The notes: generated by a model not told the origin, from the sequence alone. Counted from the first letter of the stretch, positions 1 to 10,370 are shown. The stretch: DNA of 64,000 nucleotides from Leguminivora glycinivorella (GCF_023078275.1 NC_062978.1:22219883-22283882); one strand, 5' to 3'. Numbers and translations: made by a program.

Positions 1-294
1 TGAAATTACGCAATAATCAGCGACCACTAGGATCACGTTGCGCCGCAGAATACTTACCTCCTAGACTCAGCATTGAATAGTAGTCAGTAAAGTAAGAACT
101 GTCTCAGATCACACTCCGGATTGACGCCGATTTATCGACTAGGCAGAGCCGAGGATAACAGACATGTGATCTGAGGCTTTATTTACTGGCCAAGATGGGT
201 GTACGTATATAATAATAATAGGGGCAGCTTGTCCCCCGGGCAATGATGTCCCTTGGGTCCCATGCCCCCAAGAGTCGGTTAGGCCTCTCATGGT
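1..294. other. unannotated intergenic DNA
   Basis: No ORF of coding character, tRNA or repeat family seen elsewhere in the window is recognised. A short GC-rich patch near 230-290 is unlike its surroundings but matches nothing I can name. Confidence 0.4.
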
Positions 295-475
295 GGTGAA
301 CTGTCAAATTCATGGTTGTCTGTTTGACAGTTGACAGCCCACTAATAACCCTGAGTTAAGTGGTTGGTGCAAGTGGGCCTAAGTATATCGTCGCCTACCA
401 CCCACAGTACAAGCTTTGCTTAGTTTGGGGCTAGGTTGACTTGTGTAACCTGTCCCCCCAATATTTATTTATTTA
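295..475 (+). repeat. MITE fragment joined to SINE-2 tail
   Basis: Positions 295-380 resemble the inverted-repeat element at 47638-47751 (shared GACAGTTGACAGCCCACTAA-like stretch and terminal GGTGCAAGTGGG). From 381 the sequence matches the 3' tail of the tRNA-derived SINE seen complete at 47782-48058, including TACAAGCTTTGCTTAGTTTG and the ATTTATTTATTT end. Confidence 0.6.
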
Positions 476-1071
476 TTTAAGTATTTATTTTATTCTCCAA
501 ATGGGGAAAATGGTTCGTGTAACACATGATCGATAGATACCTAAGTCGCCAGTCTGAACTTGGCTACATTTTCAGTCACTCATTCCGTTCGTGCCAGCAT
601 TACTGTACATATGCTCTAAGCCTTCATCTAATATAGACAAGTGACCTGTGTTGAACAGAATGGCTTCCCAACGGGTTAGGAACAAAATGAGATGTAATTT
701 GAGGCTTCCGCGTTCCCCGGCATAAATGGACATGGACATGTCTCTTATTTACACATGCACTAATACAAGATTTAATAATTGAATTAGAAATAGCCTGCGA
801 CTATGACACGTGGAATTGGTTATCCATTACAAGTAAGCATACTAGTAGGTATTTATTACGAATATTATGATATTGATGCAGTCAGCAGTGACGTCGCGCT
901 GCCGCAGTTATGCAGCTGCAGTCGGAATCTGAACGTCATATTAAATTTGAAGTGGTACCTACTTTTTCTAATACTATAAGTAGTATATTATCCATGAAAG
1001 ATAGACATATTCCATCCCGTACTTTTTTGTAGATCTATGAGAGAGACACAATTTCGCCACAAATTTTGTAT
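476..1071. other. unannotated intergenic DNA
   Basis: AT-rich sequence with no supported gene. Nothing repeated elsewhere in the window was noticed. Confidence 0.4.
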
Positions 1072-1259
1072 AAGGTACAGCGGGGCAATTCCAACATTTT
1101 TTTTCCATGTTTTACAATGTTTGCATTATTAATTAGTGTCCACTGGTTATAATGGCACGCGTGTTCAGTGGATATACATGTTGGAACTCAATAGTGTAAT
1201 AATGTAAAAAATTGATCAGTTACATTTGGCCCCAGTTGAGATTCGCCCCGCTGTACCTT
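1072..1259. mobile_element. MITE, AAGGTACAGCGGGGC family
   Basis: The two ends are inverted copies of the 15-bp sequence AAGGTACAGCGGGGC. No coding capacity. A second full copy lies at 41452-41657 and end fragments at 41243-41283 and 50465-50556, so this is a dispersed short inverted-repeat DNA element; its transposase superfamily is not evident. Confidence 0.75.
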
Positions 1260-1425
1260 GCATTGTTTTGATATTGCTCAAAAGGGTTTGGGCAGCGTTT
1301 TTGATTAAAGCTCTCAGTCAGCGGCATTTTGTCCGACTTGATTGATTATTTAGCAAATATTGTCATATTTCAACCAATTTAAACGAAATCTCAACAAATT
1401 GTATACTTGAACCTTCCTCAAAAAT

Positions 1426-1530
1426 CACTCTATTCATTGGTGAAACCGCATGAAAATCCGTTCAGTAGTTTTTGAGTTTATCGTGAACACACACGCGGTA
1501 AGCGACTTTGTCTTATAGGGTGTAGAAGTA
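1426..1530. repeat. dispersed repeat tail (family D)
   Basis: Shares the motifs AACCGCAT.AAAATCCG, GTAGTTTT and GCGACTTTGT with 12800-12915. This looks like a retroposon 3' end of a common lepidopteran repeat, but the parent element is not in the window. Confidence 0.45.
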
Positions 1531-2640
1531 ATAAATACTGTTACATGTAATACAATGAATTTTCAAACATATCTGGTATAGGTATAGGTACAGAAATGTC
1601 CTTTGAAGTGTATTTAAGTTTAAATTATCTATAAATGGATTTAAGGCTTCATCAATACTAATTGGAAGGTAGAAATGTCTTAATTGGCGCTCTGTACTAA
1701 AATGGACGTAACTGTTACTAATACCGTTCCTAACGTTTCATACCAATGTTTTCTAGAGGACTTGGTAGACACCGTGCTTTTTTGATTTCCGTTATGATCG
1801 ACAAGATTAGGCTAATTAACAGAAGTTAACTTTTTTATGTAGCTTAAAATGTGTCCCACTGCTGGGCAAAAGCCTCCCCTGTTTTTCACCACTCGACACG
1901 GCTCTGTGCATGCTCTCGCCAGTCGCCACAAAATGAGACCAGCGCAGCGGGCTGATTTTTGAGTCTCACGCTTTCGAATTCAGAAAATTGTCACTGAAAA
2001 TAATAGGCAAGTCACCGTTTTCAACCGGTATTTTAGTGATAAAATCCCGCATGCGAGATTAAAAAATCGCCCTCGGTCTTTCCGCCATCTCATCTTTGAT
2101 TTACATGGGCCTCTGGTAATTTGAAGTTGACTTACACTTTTAAAAATTTGAAAAATTCGTTTTCATACGTGAATTGAATAAGTGTGCGCGAACCTGAAGA
2201 ATGACAAACATTTAAGTGCAAATACAGAGATACTAGTTTCCTAGAAAAATTACCTGTGTTTGACCTAAAAAACCTTGTCATATAGGTAGTTAACGGAAAT
2301 CATTTCAATCATTCATTTACCTACAAGAGGTTTAATTTTACATAGGTACCTATAGGGTTCATTAATTTTCAACTAAACGACTGATTTAATAAATAAATAA
2401 GTATTGTACGGATATTTTTTCAATTGATATCTCCGTTTAAAACTCTCTGGTCTTTCGAGCCCGGTCATATAAGGCGTGCGTGGGGATATAGATCCAACAC
2501 GTAGAGGCCGTTTGGAGAGCTTTGATGTCATGTAGAGCGCAAGTCAATTGATATTATTATTACACAAATTAGTTTAGTTGGGGGTTCTCGGTCAACGATA
2601 CATCTAAATACTATAAGTACATATAAAACATTTATGTATT
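1531..2640. other. unannotated intergenic DNA
   Basis: Apart from the RTE-like tail at 1845-1925, no gene or named repeat is supported. Reading frames are short and broken on both strands. Confidence 0.4.
1845..1925 (-). mobile_element. RTE-like LINE tail relic
   Basis: On the minus strand the sequence reads GAGGCTTTTGCCCAGCAGTG then GGACACA, the same 3' coding end (EAFAQQWD) as the RTE-like fragments at 11699-11938 and 31155-31680. Confidence 0.6.
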
Positions 2641-2649
2641 TAGAAACAA

Positions 2650-2740
2650 ATATCGGTGCTTATCACACAAAGAGATGCCCTCCCTGGATTTCAAACCCAG
2701 GACTTTGAAAGCTCACATCGCTATACTCAGAGCTCACATC
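2650..2740 (-). mobile_element. SINE-2 fragment (tRNA head)
   Basis: Minus-strand piece of the tRNA-derived SINE seen at 47782-48058: the ACAAATATC.GTGCT.ATCACAC segment is followed by a degenerate box-B-like stretch (GGATTTCAAACCCAGG on the plus strand). Confidence 0.55.
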
Positions 2741-2870
2741 GCCGCCTTGATAAAATTTATATCTATCCCTTTAAATAAGGTACTTTAGTACCTTACGAAC
2801 TTTAGTACTTAAGAACTTTAGTTCTTGAATTTATTCTAGTGTTACCATTGAAATCGTTAAATATAATAAC

Positions 2871-3395
2871 TAGGGATGTACCGACTATTGATTTGGCCGA
2901 CTAGGCCGACTACCGACTAGTCGGCGCTTGGGTGGCCGACTAGTCGGCCGACTAGTCGGCTAGTCGGCCAGAACATAATTTTCGATAAATTCACATTTTG
3001 AATGTCATTTTTGGTCCTTCGTTCGCGCTTTTCATGATTTTTTACAGATGTGCAAAGATTCATGACAATATTTATATACATTTTCCATTTTTAACAACCG
3101 GCTTGGTTTAGTGGGTAGTGATCCTGCCTATGAAGTCGATAATCCTAGGTAGGAAATTTATTTCTGTGGTGATAACAGATATTTGTTGTTTTGAGAAAAA
3201 AAGGAATTACTAATAGCTACATAATACAACCATAATTTTCAGCTGATAATTTAATTTTGTACTGTTTTTCTATCACTAATGAAGTGCCGACTAATCGGCC
3301 CTTTCTGCCGACTAGTCGCCGACTAATCTTCGACTACAAATGTGGCCGGATAGTCGGCTTTCCCGACTAGTCGGCGACTAATCGGTACATCCCTA
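2871..3395. mobile_element. hAT-type MITE with 8-bp TSD
   Basis: The element begins TAGGGATGTACCGA and ends with the inverted form. It is flanked by the 8-bp direct repeat ATAATAAC (2863-2870 and 3396-3403). An 8-bp TSD with such ends fits the hAT superfamily. The interior is rich in the palindrome CCGACTAGTCGG and its variants near both ends. It has no transposase and contains a SINE-2 head at 3096-3205. Confidence 0.85.
3096..3205 (+). mobile_element. SINE-2 head inside the hAT MITE
   Basis: Matches the tRNA-like head of SINE-2 (ACCGGCTTGG, then GTAGTGATCCTGCCT) followed by the ATTTATTTCTGTG...ACAGATATTTGTT segment. It lies in the middle of the MITE, so it inserted later. Confidence 0.6.
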
Positions 3396-3400
3396 ATAAT

Positions 3401-4411
3401 AACCTAACCACAAAATTAAAATTTTGAAAAAAACCCCACCGCGACATAGTAGACCGATTTTCATGAAACATGGCCAAGAACACTCCCGACTTACTCAGCT
3501 TTCAACAAAAAATAAAAACCGGCCAAGTGCGAGTCGGACTCGCTCACCGAGGGTTCCGTACAAACTTTCTTTCAAATTACCTAGTAAAAATAATCTCATA
3601 TTTTCATATAACTCTAATGACTTGACTAGAAGACAAAAGTATAATAGGCACTAATGAGTATTATAGTGTATAGCGCCATCTCCCGGTCAATTTGCTAACT
3701 AATTTGCGCGACCTGGTTTTTCAGGGATAATTCTTTATAATGTTAACCGATTTAAACAGTTTTTACTTTATTGGACAGAAGATGGTTTACGTAACATCTC
3801 GTATTAATTTGAAGTACGATATACATCCGCAAGGGTGGGTAAATTGAAAGTAAAAATCTGAAAAGTTTTTTGTGAATTAAAAAAAAAGTATTCAAAATAC
3901 AAACACGATTATATTTTTCCTGTAATATATAGAATAAAACCAATGTTTAGTAAAATTTTCATAATTTTTCGTTGGTAAACTTCGGAGATAAGGGGGGGGA
4001 ACGGTATTTTTTTTTACATTTTCCTTCAAAATTCTTTTTTTTTTCACAACAAAAAAATTATAAAAAATAGCTTATTTACATTCAATTTAAGCTCTTTCCA
4101 ACGATACCACACTTGACCTAGTAACTTGAAATTTACAGTTTGCCCCCCTTTCATTTTGGCCATTTTCTACAATTAAAATTAATATATTTAAAAAAATTAT
4201 ACTTTCTATTTGTAGAGGTTTACAATGTTCACAACTATTCCAAATTTCAAGTTGATAGCATTAGTAGTTCTCGAGATATTTAGGAATGTGACAGACGGAC
4301 AGAGTCGCACCATAAGGGTTCCTGTTGTACCTTTTTGGTACGGAACCCTAAAAACGAAATCCAAATCGGTTCATCCGTTCGGGAGCTACAATGCCACAGA
4401 CAGACACACAC

Positions 4412-4442
<31 letters not shown>

Positions 4443-4505
4443 CACACACAGGCAAACACGTCAAACTTATAACACCCCGTCGTTTTTGCGTCGGGGGTTA
4501 AAAAA
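3401..4505 (+). mobile_element. repeat family A copy, split by family B
   Basis: Family A starts AACCTAACCACAAAATTAAA and ends CGTCGGGGGTTAAAAA with an internal (CAGA)n-rich stretch. This copy is divided at about 3514 and resumes at about 4355, with family B in between. Short ORFs through the CAGA tract are by-products of the microsatellite. A complete undivided copy is at 5933-6212. Confidence 0.8.
3515..4354 (+). mobile_element. repeat family B copy (840 bp)
   Basis: Starts AAAACCGGCCAAGTGCGAGT and ends GGTACGGAACCCTAAAA; an inner pair GGGTTCCGTAC / GTACGGAACCC is inverted. It is nearly identical over its length to 57081-57910. Shorter or divergent members are at 34103-34925 and, inverted, 39253-39797. 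No credible coding sequence; its class is unknown to me. Confidence 0.8.
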
Positions 4506-4788
4506 TCACTTGCCTTTATTAGGATAATAAACTTTATAGCTGCGGCATCGGCACTGGACTGGGTTGACAATAAAATAGCACTTTTGCCGCTTTATTACGT
4601 TTTCCACTTTTAATAGCCGCTTTTAATTATAGTCTGGTGATAAATAACTTCATTATATTTATCTGCTAGATATTAACTAGTTTTACTGTACCTATCAGAA
4701 GTCTTGTTAACCATAGATCACAGATCAATACAACAAGATGGCCCTTACAGGGCGACTCGCGGTCACCAAGCATACGACAAATCAGGTT

Positions 4789-4822
4789 TATAAAAGTTTG
4801 AACGCGTGCGACACCGATCAGT
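4789..4822 (+). promoter_or_regulatory. candidate TATA/Inr core promoter
   Basis: TATAAAAG at 4789-4796 is followed at the expected distance by the arthropod initiator TCAGT at 4818-4822, placing a predicted start at 4820, 31 bp after the TATA. The first downstream ATG is at 4904. Both motifs are short, so chance is possible. Confidence 0.4.
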
Positions 4823-4903
4823 AGCGCCCAAGTATACGACCCGCTAACAGTGTCCGTGTCCGCTCGGGAAAAAATCTTAAATAATCAATTTCGGTTGCAA
4901 ACA

Positions 4904-5002
4904 ATGGTCTCTTACAGCATAAAGTGGTGTGGCAAGTCTTCTAACACTAAACTTCTACATGTAAAAAAGATGGAACAACATTCCACAGTTAAGTCAAATT
5001 AA
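4904..5002 (+). CDS. short ORF with KWCGKSS motif (unrecognised)
   Basis: This 33-codon ORF is the first ATG after the candidate promoter at 4789-4822, leaving an 84-nt leader. Its start contains KWCGKSSNT, which recalls the N-terminus of insect THAP-type zinc-finger proteins, but the first zinc cysteine expected just before it is a different residue and no C-terminal half follows. A possible 5' splice site (GTAAAA) lies after codon 19. It may be a first exon, a dead exon or chance. No downstream exon was found. Confidence 0.2.
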   Translation: MVSYSIKWCGKSSNTKLLHVKKMEQHSTVKSN

Positions 5003-5932
5003 TTATTTTGTTGAATATTGTTTATTGTCCGCGGAGTTCATTTATACTGGTCAATATGGTTGTGCTGAGCGGCGCCGAGGCGCGTCCATCCCTCTTTACC
5101 GAGTTAACAATGTGATATGCTATCCCTTTCACGTAAACGACTAGGCATGGGGCCATGTTAGTTTATGTCTGTTGCGGGAACTTCGTACTGCCGTTCGTAC
5201 CATGTGCTACCATTTTATGAAATATAAAAGAAAGCAGATTTGTAATAGTTTAAATTATCTAGAATCTGTAGAGTCTGTAGTGGTATTTAGTTCATTGATT
5301 AGTTTAGAATATTTAGTTGGTTATTTAACTTAGTAAACGTAAGTAAAAATGCACAGTTTAGTTATTGTTACTAGAATGATTTTTATTGAGATGCTATCAC
5401 AATTATCATCCTCCTTGCGTTATCCCGGCATCGGCATTCGCCACGGCTCATGGGAGCCTGGGGTCCGCTTTGGAAACTACTACCAAGATTTGGCGTAGGC
5501 ACTAGTTTTATGAAAGCGACTGCCATCTGACCTTCCAACCCGAAGGGTAACTAGGCCTTATTATAATTTAATTATAATATTATAATTTGTTGCAAAACAA
5601 ATTCACCACAGTACTGGTACCGGTACCATTGTCTATAATAGACATGTCCCATTCCCATCCCTACTGCTAATCATAAAGGCGCGCCATTATTTGAAACGAC
5701 CAATGGCAGCACCGTGCGCGCCCGCCTCACCCCGCAAGGATTGGTGATTTGCGTCTCGAACAATATCGCTTGCATTTGGCTTCTAGTGGGGTGTTCTGTG
5801 ACCATAGATCAAGGAAACGTATCTACTTAGCGAGTCAATTGAACTCAGTAGAAACCAGGAGTCCGTCTTTAATCGCAGCTTGGAGCTTTCGGGCGTCAAT
5901 TTTTGTAAGTTGAAGTCAACAAAAACATTAAC
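5003..5932. other. intergenic DNA with one SINE fragment
   Basis: No gene is supported. The only recognised piece is the SINE-1 fragment at 5402-5560. The stretch 5680-5800 is GC-rich and has a CCAAT box on the plus strand, but no ORF follows. Confidence 0.35.
5402..5560 (-). mobile_element. SINE-1 fragment (3' body)
   Basis: Same sequence as the 3' part of the SINE at 7062-7388 (CCACGGCTCATGGGAGCCTG, CCAACCCGAAGGGTAACTAG). The tRNA head is missing and no TSD was seen. Confidence 0.75.
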
Positions 5933-6109
5933 AACCTAACCACAAAATTAAAATTTTGAAAAAACCCCCGACCGCGACCTAGTGAGCCGATTTTCATGAA
6001 ACATGGCTAAGAACACTCCCGACTAGTTAACTCAGCTTTCAGACAAAAAAAACTAAATCAAAATCGGTTCATCCGTTCGAGAGCTACGATGCCACAGACA
6101 GACACACAC

Positions 6110-6148
<39 letters not shown>

Positions 6149-6212
6149 TACACACACAGACAGACACGTCAAACTTATAACACCCCTTCGTTTTTGCGTC
6201 GGGGGTTAAAAA
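5933..6212 (+). mobile_element. repeat family A, undivided copy (280 bp)
   Basis: The complete reference copy of family A in this window: AACCTAACCACAAAATTAAA at the left, a CAGA-rich microsatellite at 6096-6170 and GTCGGGGGTTAAAAA at the right. Other members: 3401-4505, 19672-19818 (truncated), 50322-50452 (inverted, truncated), 52895-53301 (interrupted). Confidence 0.8.
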
Positions 6213-6630
6213 TGGCACGTTACGTGATATTTAATTGCAACAACACAAAAATTATGAACACTCAAAGGGCCTAAGACATATTTAAAATCACAGGTAAATA
6301 ACAACTTGAGTACAAAATCAGACACGCCCGGTCCCTATACAAATAGATGAACTTGTTTCTTCTATCTCTAAATCTAGTTGTGTGTTTTGTTATATAACAA
6401 AGATTATCTAAAGTACAAACTTCATTACACATAGTTACTATTACTACATAGTTAATGTCAGAATAATAGAAACCGCCGAGCATCGCGTGGTCCGCAAATA
6501 AGTGTTTCATAATCATAACCGATTACCACAAACAGTTAAGTACAAATAAATTGCTACGATAATTTGTTCGTAATAAGTATATACTGATTTGTATGTTATA
6601 TGACGTACAACCGCAACACTAAATAACTAA
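6213..6630. other. unannotated intergenic DNA
   Basis: AT-rich sequence. An 81-codon open frame on the minus strand has no recognisable motif and is not called. Confidence 0.35.
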
Positions 6631-6813
6631 GGGCCTGGCCACATGGGCGCGTTGCGGTGCCGCACCGCGGATTTTTGCGGTGCGTCGACGCACCGCGAGT
6701 TCTTGCGTCACGGTGCCGCGCCGCAGATTTCCTGACGCAAAAACTGGCGGCGCGGCAACGCAACGCATAATTTTTGCGGTGCGTCGCCGCTACGCGCCCA
6801 TGTGGCCAGGCCC
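6631..6813. mobile_element. GC-rich MITE with 20+ bp TIRs
   Basis: Ends are inverted copies of GGGCCTGGCCACATGGGCGC, flanked by TAA on the left and TTA on the right, so the TIR may be 2-3 bp longer. The GC-rich interior repeats TTTTTGCGGTGCGTCG and related words in both orientations. An ORF of 89 codons across it is a composition artefact. Confidence 0.85.
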
Positions 6814-6841
6814 TTACAGCAAATAAGCTACCCCAGTGTGC

Positions 6842-6940
6842 GTAGCCGAATGTACGAACGCTCATGATAATATCTCTTTCGCAGCTATCTATTGCTATCG
6901 CTCTTGCGTATTAGCACGACAGAAATGCCATTCGGCTACG
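6842..6940. mobile_element. MITE, GTAGCCGAATG family
   Basis: Bounded by GTAGCCGAATG and its inverse CATTCGGCTAC; the middle carries the ATCTCT..CGC..CTATC..TCTATCGCTCTTG pattern. Three longer relatives are at 37959-38115, 48815-48961 and 49182-49327. It lies only 28 bp from the preceding MITE. Confidence 0.7.
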
Positions 6941-7061
6941 GGGCCAGGCCAGGGTAGACCATGTGAGACGTCAACAAATAGTGGACCCCGCTAGTCCGGT
7001 TCAGACCGGAGCTAGTGATATGTCGTTCCCGGGAAAATTCCCTGAGTGGAGAATATTCTAT

Positions 7062-7388
7062 CATCATCATCATCATCCTTGCGTTATCCCGGCATTTGCC
7101 ACGGCTCATGGGAGCCTGGGGTCCGCTTTGACAACTAATCCCAAGATTTGGCGTAAACACTAGTTTTTACGAAAGCGACTGCCATCCGACCTTCCAACCC
7201 GAAGGGTAACTAGACCTTATTGGAATTCCGGTTTCCTCACGATGTTTTCCTTCACCGAAAAGCGACTGGCAAATATCAAATGACATTTCGCGCATAAGTT
7301 CCGAAAAACTCATTGGTACGAGCCGGGGTTCGAACCCGCGACCTCCGGACTGAAAGTCGCACGCTCTTACCGCTAGGCCACCAGCGCT
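7062..7388 (-). mobile_element. SINE-1, full length, 15-bp TSD
   Basis: tRNA-derived SINE on the minus strand. The head has an A-box-like TGGCCTAGCGGTAAGAGCG and a B box GGTTCGAACCC; the 3' end is (GAT)n. It is flanked by the exact direct repeat TGGAGAATATTCTAT (7047-7061 and 7389-7403), which marks LINE-mediated retroposition. Other members: 27727-28057 (full), 24293-24597, 5402-5560, 48695-48785. Confidence 0.9.
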
Positions 7389-7479
7389 TGGAGAATATTC
7401 TATATGAAGGAAAATTTTCCGTCAACAGAAAATATAGCTATAATTATGTTTTTTTTTTATGTGGAAGGTAATAATATGT

Positions 7480-7700
7480 TAGAATAGAATAGAATGGGAT
7501 ATAATAATAGAATAGGGCCAGCACTGGCCCGCCTCTAATATTTCTTCATATTTTGGTCCCCAATGGAAAAAGTGTGGCCACCAACCTGCTAGACAGTGCC
7601 ACATATTTTGTGAAGTAGCCTTCTTGCAGGAAACCATACCAACATAAAATGGAAACAGCGCTACATGTAAAAACGCCAGGAACATACGTAGGGACGTGAG
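7480..7700 (-). repeat. probable retroposon 3' end with (ATTCT)n
   Basis: On the minus strand a 200-bp stretch ends in repeated ATTCT units (plus strand AGAATAGAATAG at 7480-7495). A pentamer end recalls non-poly(A) LINE clades, but the open frames here have no recognised motif, so the class is uncertain. Confidence 0.35.
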
Positions 7701-7939
7701 ATTGGTGAAGGTACTCTACAAGGCGGAGTAGCAATCCATTTTTACCTGCTCGTTGTTCCGATAGCGTGACAAGAGTTCGACTCCTACGGTCTAGTTTTAA
7801 ACAATCTTGTTCAAAAATACAAAGAAACCTTGAATTTAGCGTACTTAGAATGAAAGAATTAAAAGTAGGAAATAGAAAAATATTTCATTTCCTTGAAGAC
7901 CAGACCATGGACCATTTCTCAAAGCTGAAAGTTACAAGT

Positions 7940-8110
7940 TAAATCATAAATCATAAAAAATCATAAATCATATTTTATTTGTAAACATAGGTACATATAG
8001 ATCTTACATGGAGTTGTGTCAGTGTCGCTATGCTTTGCCTGTAGGCATACAAATATTTTTTTTGTGGCGATTGAGCATGCAGCAAATATTAAACAAATAA
8101 GACCTGAGAC
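7940..8110 (-). repeat. LINE 3' tail relic
   Basis: Begins with repeated AAATCAT units and TTTATTTG, then TTACATGGAGTTGTG and a GCATACAAATATTTT stretch, the layout of a minus-strand LINE 3' end with a short-repeat tail. No ORF attached. Confidence 0.4.
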
Positions 8111-8687
8111 TAAACCTAATCTACGTTACAAGCGGAAGTCTCTTTTCAACTTGTCATATTAGACAGTGACTACCACTTGTAATTTTTTTTCATTATAAAT
8201 CCTGGGCTTAATTACTCTTGGCCCCAGACTAGCCAAAGTGTAACTTGTAGCTTCTAGAAATGGGGACCCCTTATCTAAAACAATGTGACTTTTTATCCAG
8301 AACACTATACCCATGGGATTTTAAGTAACCATTTGGGGTTGGGAGTGCTGTTCACTTCCTCCATACAAATAATACCAACGTCCGTGACGTTTTCGTTACC
8401 GACGAGTAACGTATTGAAATACATGAAATATTCTGTAGCAAAAATTATGTGACTACACATAATTTTTGCTACAGAATAATTAGACAGGTACCTACTTATT
8501 ACATCTAAAAGGTGCCCCGGAGAAGAATCTATAAAAAAGCCTTTTATTTCGTGAATTTGTACGTTTTCCTTATGTGATAATGTACTCAAAAGGTAAGAAT
8601 ATATAAATTTTATTATTCAGGAACACCGTGTTGACAGGTGACTGACGGCCAGAAAAAAAAAACTGCCGCAAAATATGGACCAGCCTA

Positions 8688-8822
8688 AGTGCGTTTTCAC
8701 ATTATCCGATCCGATAACGGATGTAGGACCGATATCCCATAAATTACAGGCGCCATCTTGGATTTTTTGCATTGAAATCCTTCCGACATCCGATATCGGA
8801 TCGGATAATGTGAAAACGGACT
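8688..8822. mobile_element. palindromic MITE, AGTGCGTTTTCAC family
   Basis: Nearly perfect palindrome: AGTGCGTTTTCACATTATCC at the left and its inverse at the right, with GATATCGGAT repeats inside. Same family: 42672-42814, 55907-56036, and the left half only at 30667-30752; a decayed piece lies near 36683-36730. Confidence 0.85.
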
Positions 8823-9339
8823 AACAAGTACAAGTACTTACATAATAATCTTTCTGAATTTCTGAACTACGTATTTATACTATATACTATGTTGTTTTTA
8901 ACTACTGTTTAGGTTTTAACCTCATATGTACGAGTATGTTATGAACCTCCAGGTCTATTTGTATTACTTTAGTTTCTAGTACATTATGTACTACATATAT
9001 GTATGATGTTTATTATGACTGTTTGTGTTCTAAATAAACTAAAAAAAAATATATATATATATAAGTGGAGCAGCTGCTAGCGAAAATAACTATCACTCGT
9101 ATATACTAAAGCTACAGTTGGTAGGTACAGATAGATTGGGTCTACACAACTCATGTCTCCATTAGCAACAGGAACGAAGTCCCCAGTAGTACCTAGACAT
9201 ACTCGTACACAGGCCTCTCAAAGCACGTAAAAGCAGACACCCTACGCACGCCATTACGATCGCGTTTTGATCCCGCAAGTGCGGCGGGACTGAAGAGCGT
9301 GGCCACCCTACAACTCCAGAACGACATAAAATATTAGAA
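8823..9339. other. unannotated DNA with (AT)n
   Basis: Nothing coding. A short (AT)n run with preceding poly(A) is at 9042-9062. Confidence 0.4.
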
Positions 9340-9600
9340 TTTCAACTGAGTTTTTCACTTTTTAAATGTTGACGACTTCTGGATAACTTCTGAAGCGCTT
9401 ACTGCTTTGATATTAGAGTCTAATTTCGAGTTATCCTCCGATTGAGGGAGTAAGCGTTGCATATCAAAAGGACATAACAATTCAAATTTTCAACTGCGTT
9501 TCGCACCTTTCCAATTGGGTTGACGATTTCTGGACAGGTATGCTAACACAGAAGCTCTTACAGCTTTCTTTATTAGAGTATATTTTTGAGGAACCCATCC
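9340..9600 (+). repeat. degenerate tandem duplication (~135 bp unit)
   Basis: Two diverged direct copies, about 9340-9430 and 9478-9600, share ATTTCAACTG.GTTT, GTTGACGA.TTCTGGA and TTATTAGAGT in the same order. Function unknown. Confidence 0.55.
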
Positions 9601-9927
9601 ATATTATTGCGTAGCACCCTATTTCCATGTTGTAGACATGTTAGTCCCATTTTTTATTGTCGAGTTTTCATAAGGGATGGAAATTTATTGTTTTGTTTTG
9701 ACTGCGATTTGGTGAAGTGTTCTTCTGCATAGCCGGCAATTTGTATATTAGCTTGTTTTTCGAAAGTAAATTCTGTAAATTTTCACAAACTGTTTAAAGA
9801 ATTGCAATTTTTTTACAAAAGCAACGTCGCAATTTACATTAGAGTATTTTCTTGTTATATTCCTGCTCCGGAAGATGAATCGGATGATAAGGTTTCTATA
9901 CCCACAAAAGTTAAATCAAAACAATAA

Positions 9928-10111
9928 AATGATAAATTTATGGAAACGGATTATATCGCGTATAATGAATTTACAATTCATCCCGACCCCCGTTGACCAC
10001 GAATGCTGTAGTGTTCGAAACGTCGGGATGAATTGTAAATTCATTATACGCGATATAATCCATTTCCATAGTTTTATTTCATGAGTAACTATCGCGGTAA
10101 CCGAAGACAAT
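9928..10111 (+). mobile_element. 184-bp retrozyme-like element, 13-bp TSD
   Basis: Flanked by the 13-bp direct repeat ATCAAAACAATAA (9915-9927, 10112-10124). Two 45-bp arms (9942-9986 and 10022-10067) are inverted copies of each other around a core: TTGACCAC, a hairpin (10001-10016), then GAAACGTC (10017-10024). That order resembles a type I hammerhead ribozyme core, and the same core follows the Penelope-like ORF at 55509-55799. Small non-autonomous retrozymes with hammerheads are known in animals; assignment here is inference. It inserted into the decayed copy of transporter exon 7. Confidence 0.55.
10071..10079 (-). terminator. candidate polyadenylation signal
   Basis: AAATAAAAC on the minus strand, about 295 bp past the transporter stop codon. 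No AATAAA is seen nearer. If used, the 3' UTR would include the decayed exon-7 copy and part of the inserted 184-bp element. Confidence 0.25.
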
Positions 10112-10132
10112 ATCAAAACAATAACACTAATA

Positions 10133-10322
10133 ATTATGCGAGAAATGACGACTCGGATCCTCTTCCTATCAAACAGCATCTGTCTAACATCCACTGATAA
10201 GCTCTTGGTAAGAAGAAAAACGTGAAGACACACGTGACGAAGCAGACAATAGCGAAGATGTAGAATACAGGGCCCAGTCCGATGGCAGCCACCAGAGGGA
10301 AGAAAATGAACAGGATGATAAG
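10133..10322 (-). pseudogene. decayed tandem copy of transporter exon 7
   Basis: Encodes a close copy of the last exon (PLVAAIGLGPVFYIFA), then a 7-nt loss before the PETKG position shifts the frame, so the C-terminus is out of frame. The duplicated unit runs from GGATGATAAGGTTTCTATA at 9888 to the same word at 10314; the 5' part of the exon and its acceptor are absent. It lies downstream of the working exon 7 and cannot act as a terminal exon as it stands. Confidence 0.8.
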
Positions 10323-10370
10323 GTTTCTATATTGACAAAAGTTCAATCAAAACACGTTAATACTAATCAT

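Noticed and set aside
4280..4570. Cys/Val-rich minus-strand ORF at the CAGA tract (also 53087-53356, 50359-50631, 6089-6274)
   Set aside because: Translation of a (CAGA/TCTG)n microsatellite inside family A copies.
6596..6865. Arg/Ala-rich 89-codon ORF
   Set aside because: Lies wholly within GC-rich inverted-repeat elements (6631-6813 and 6842-6940).
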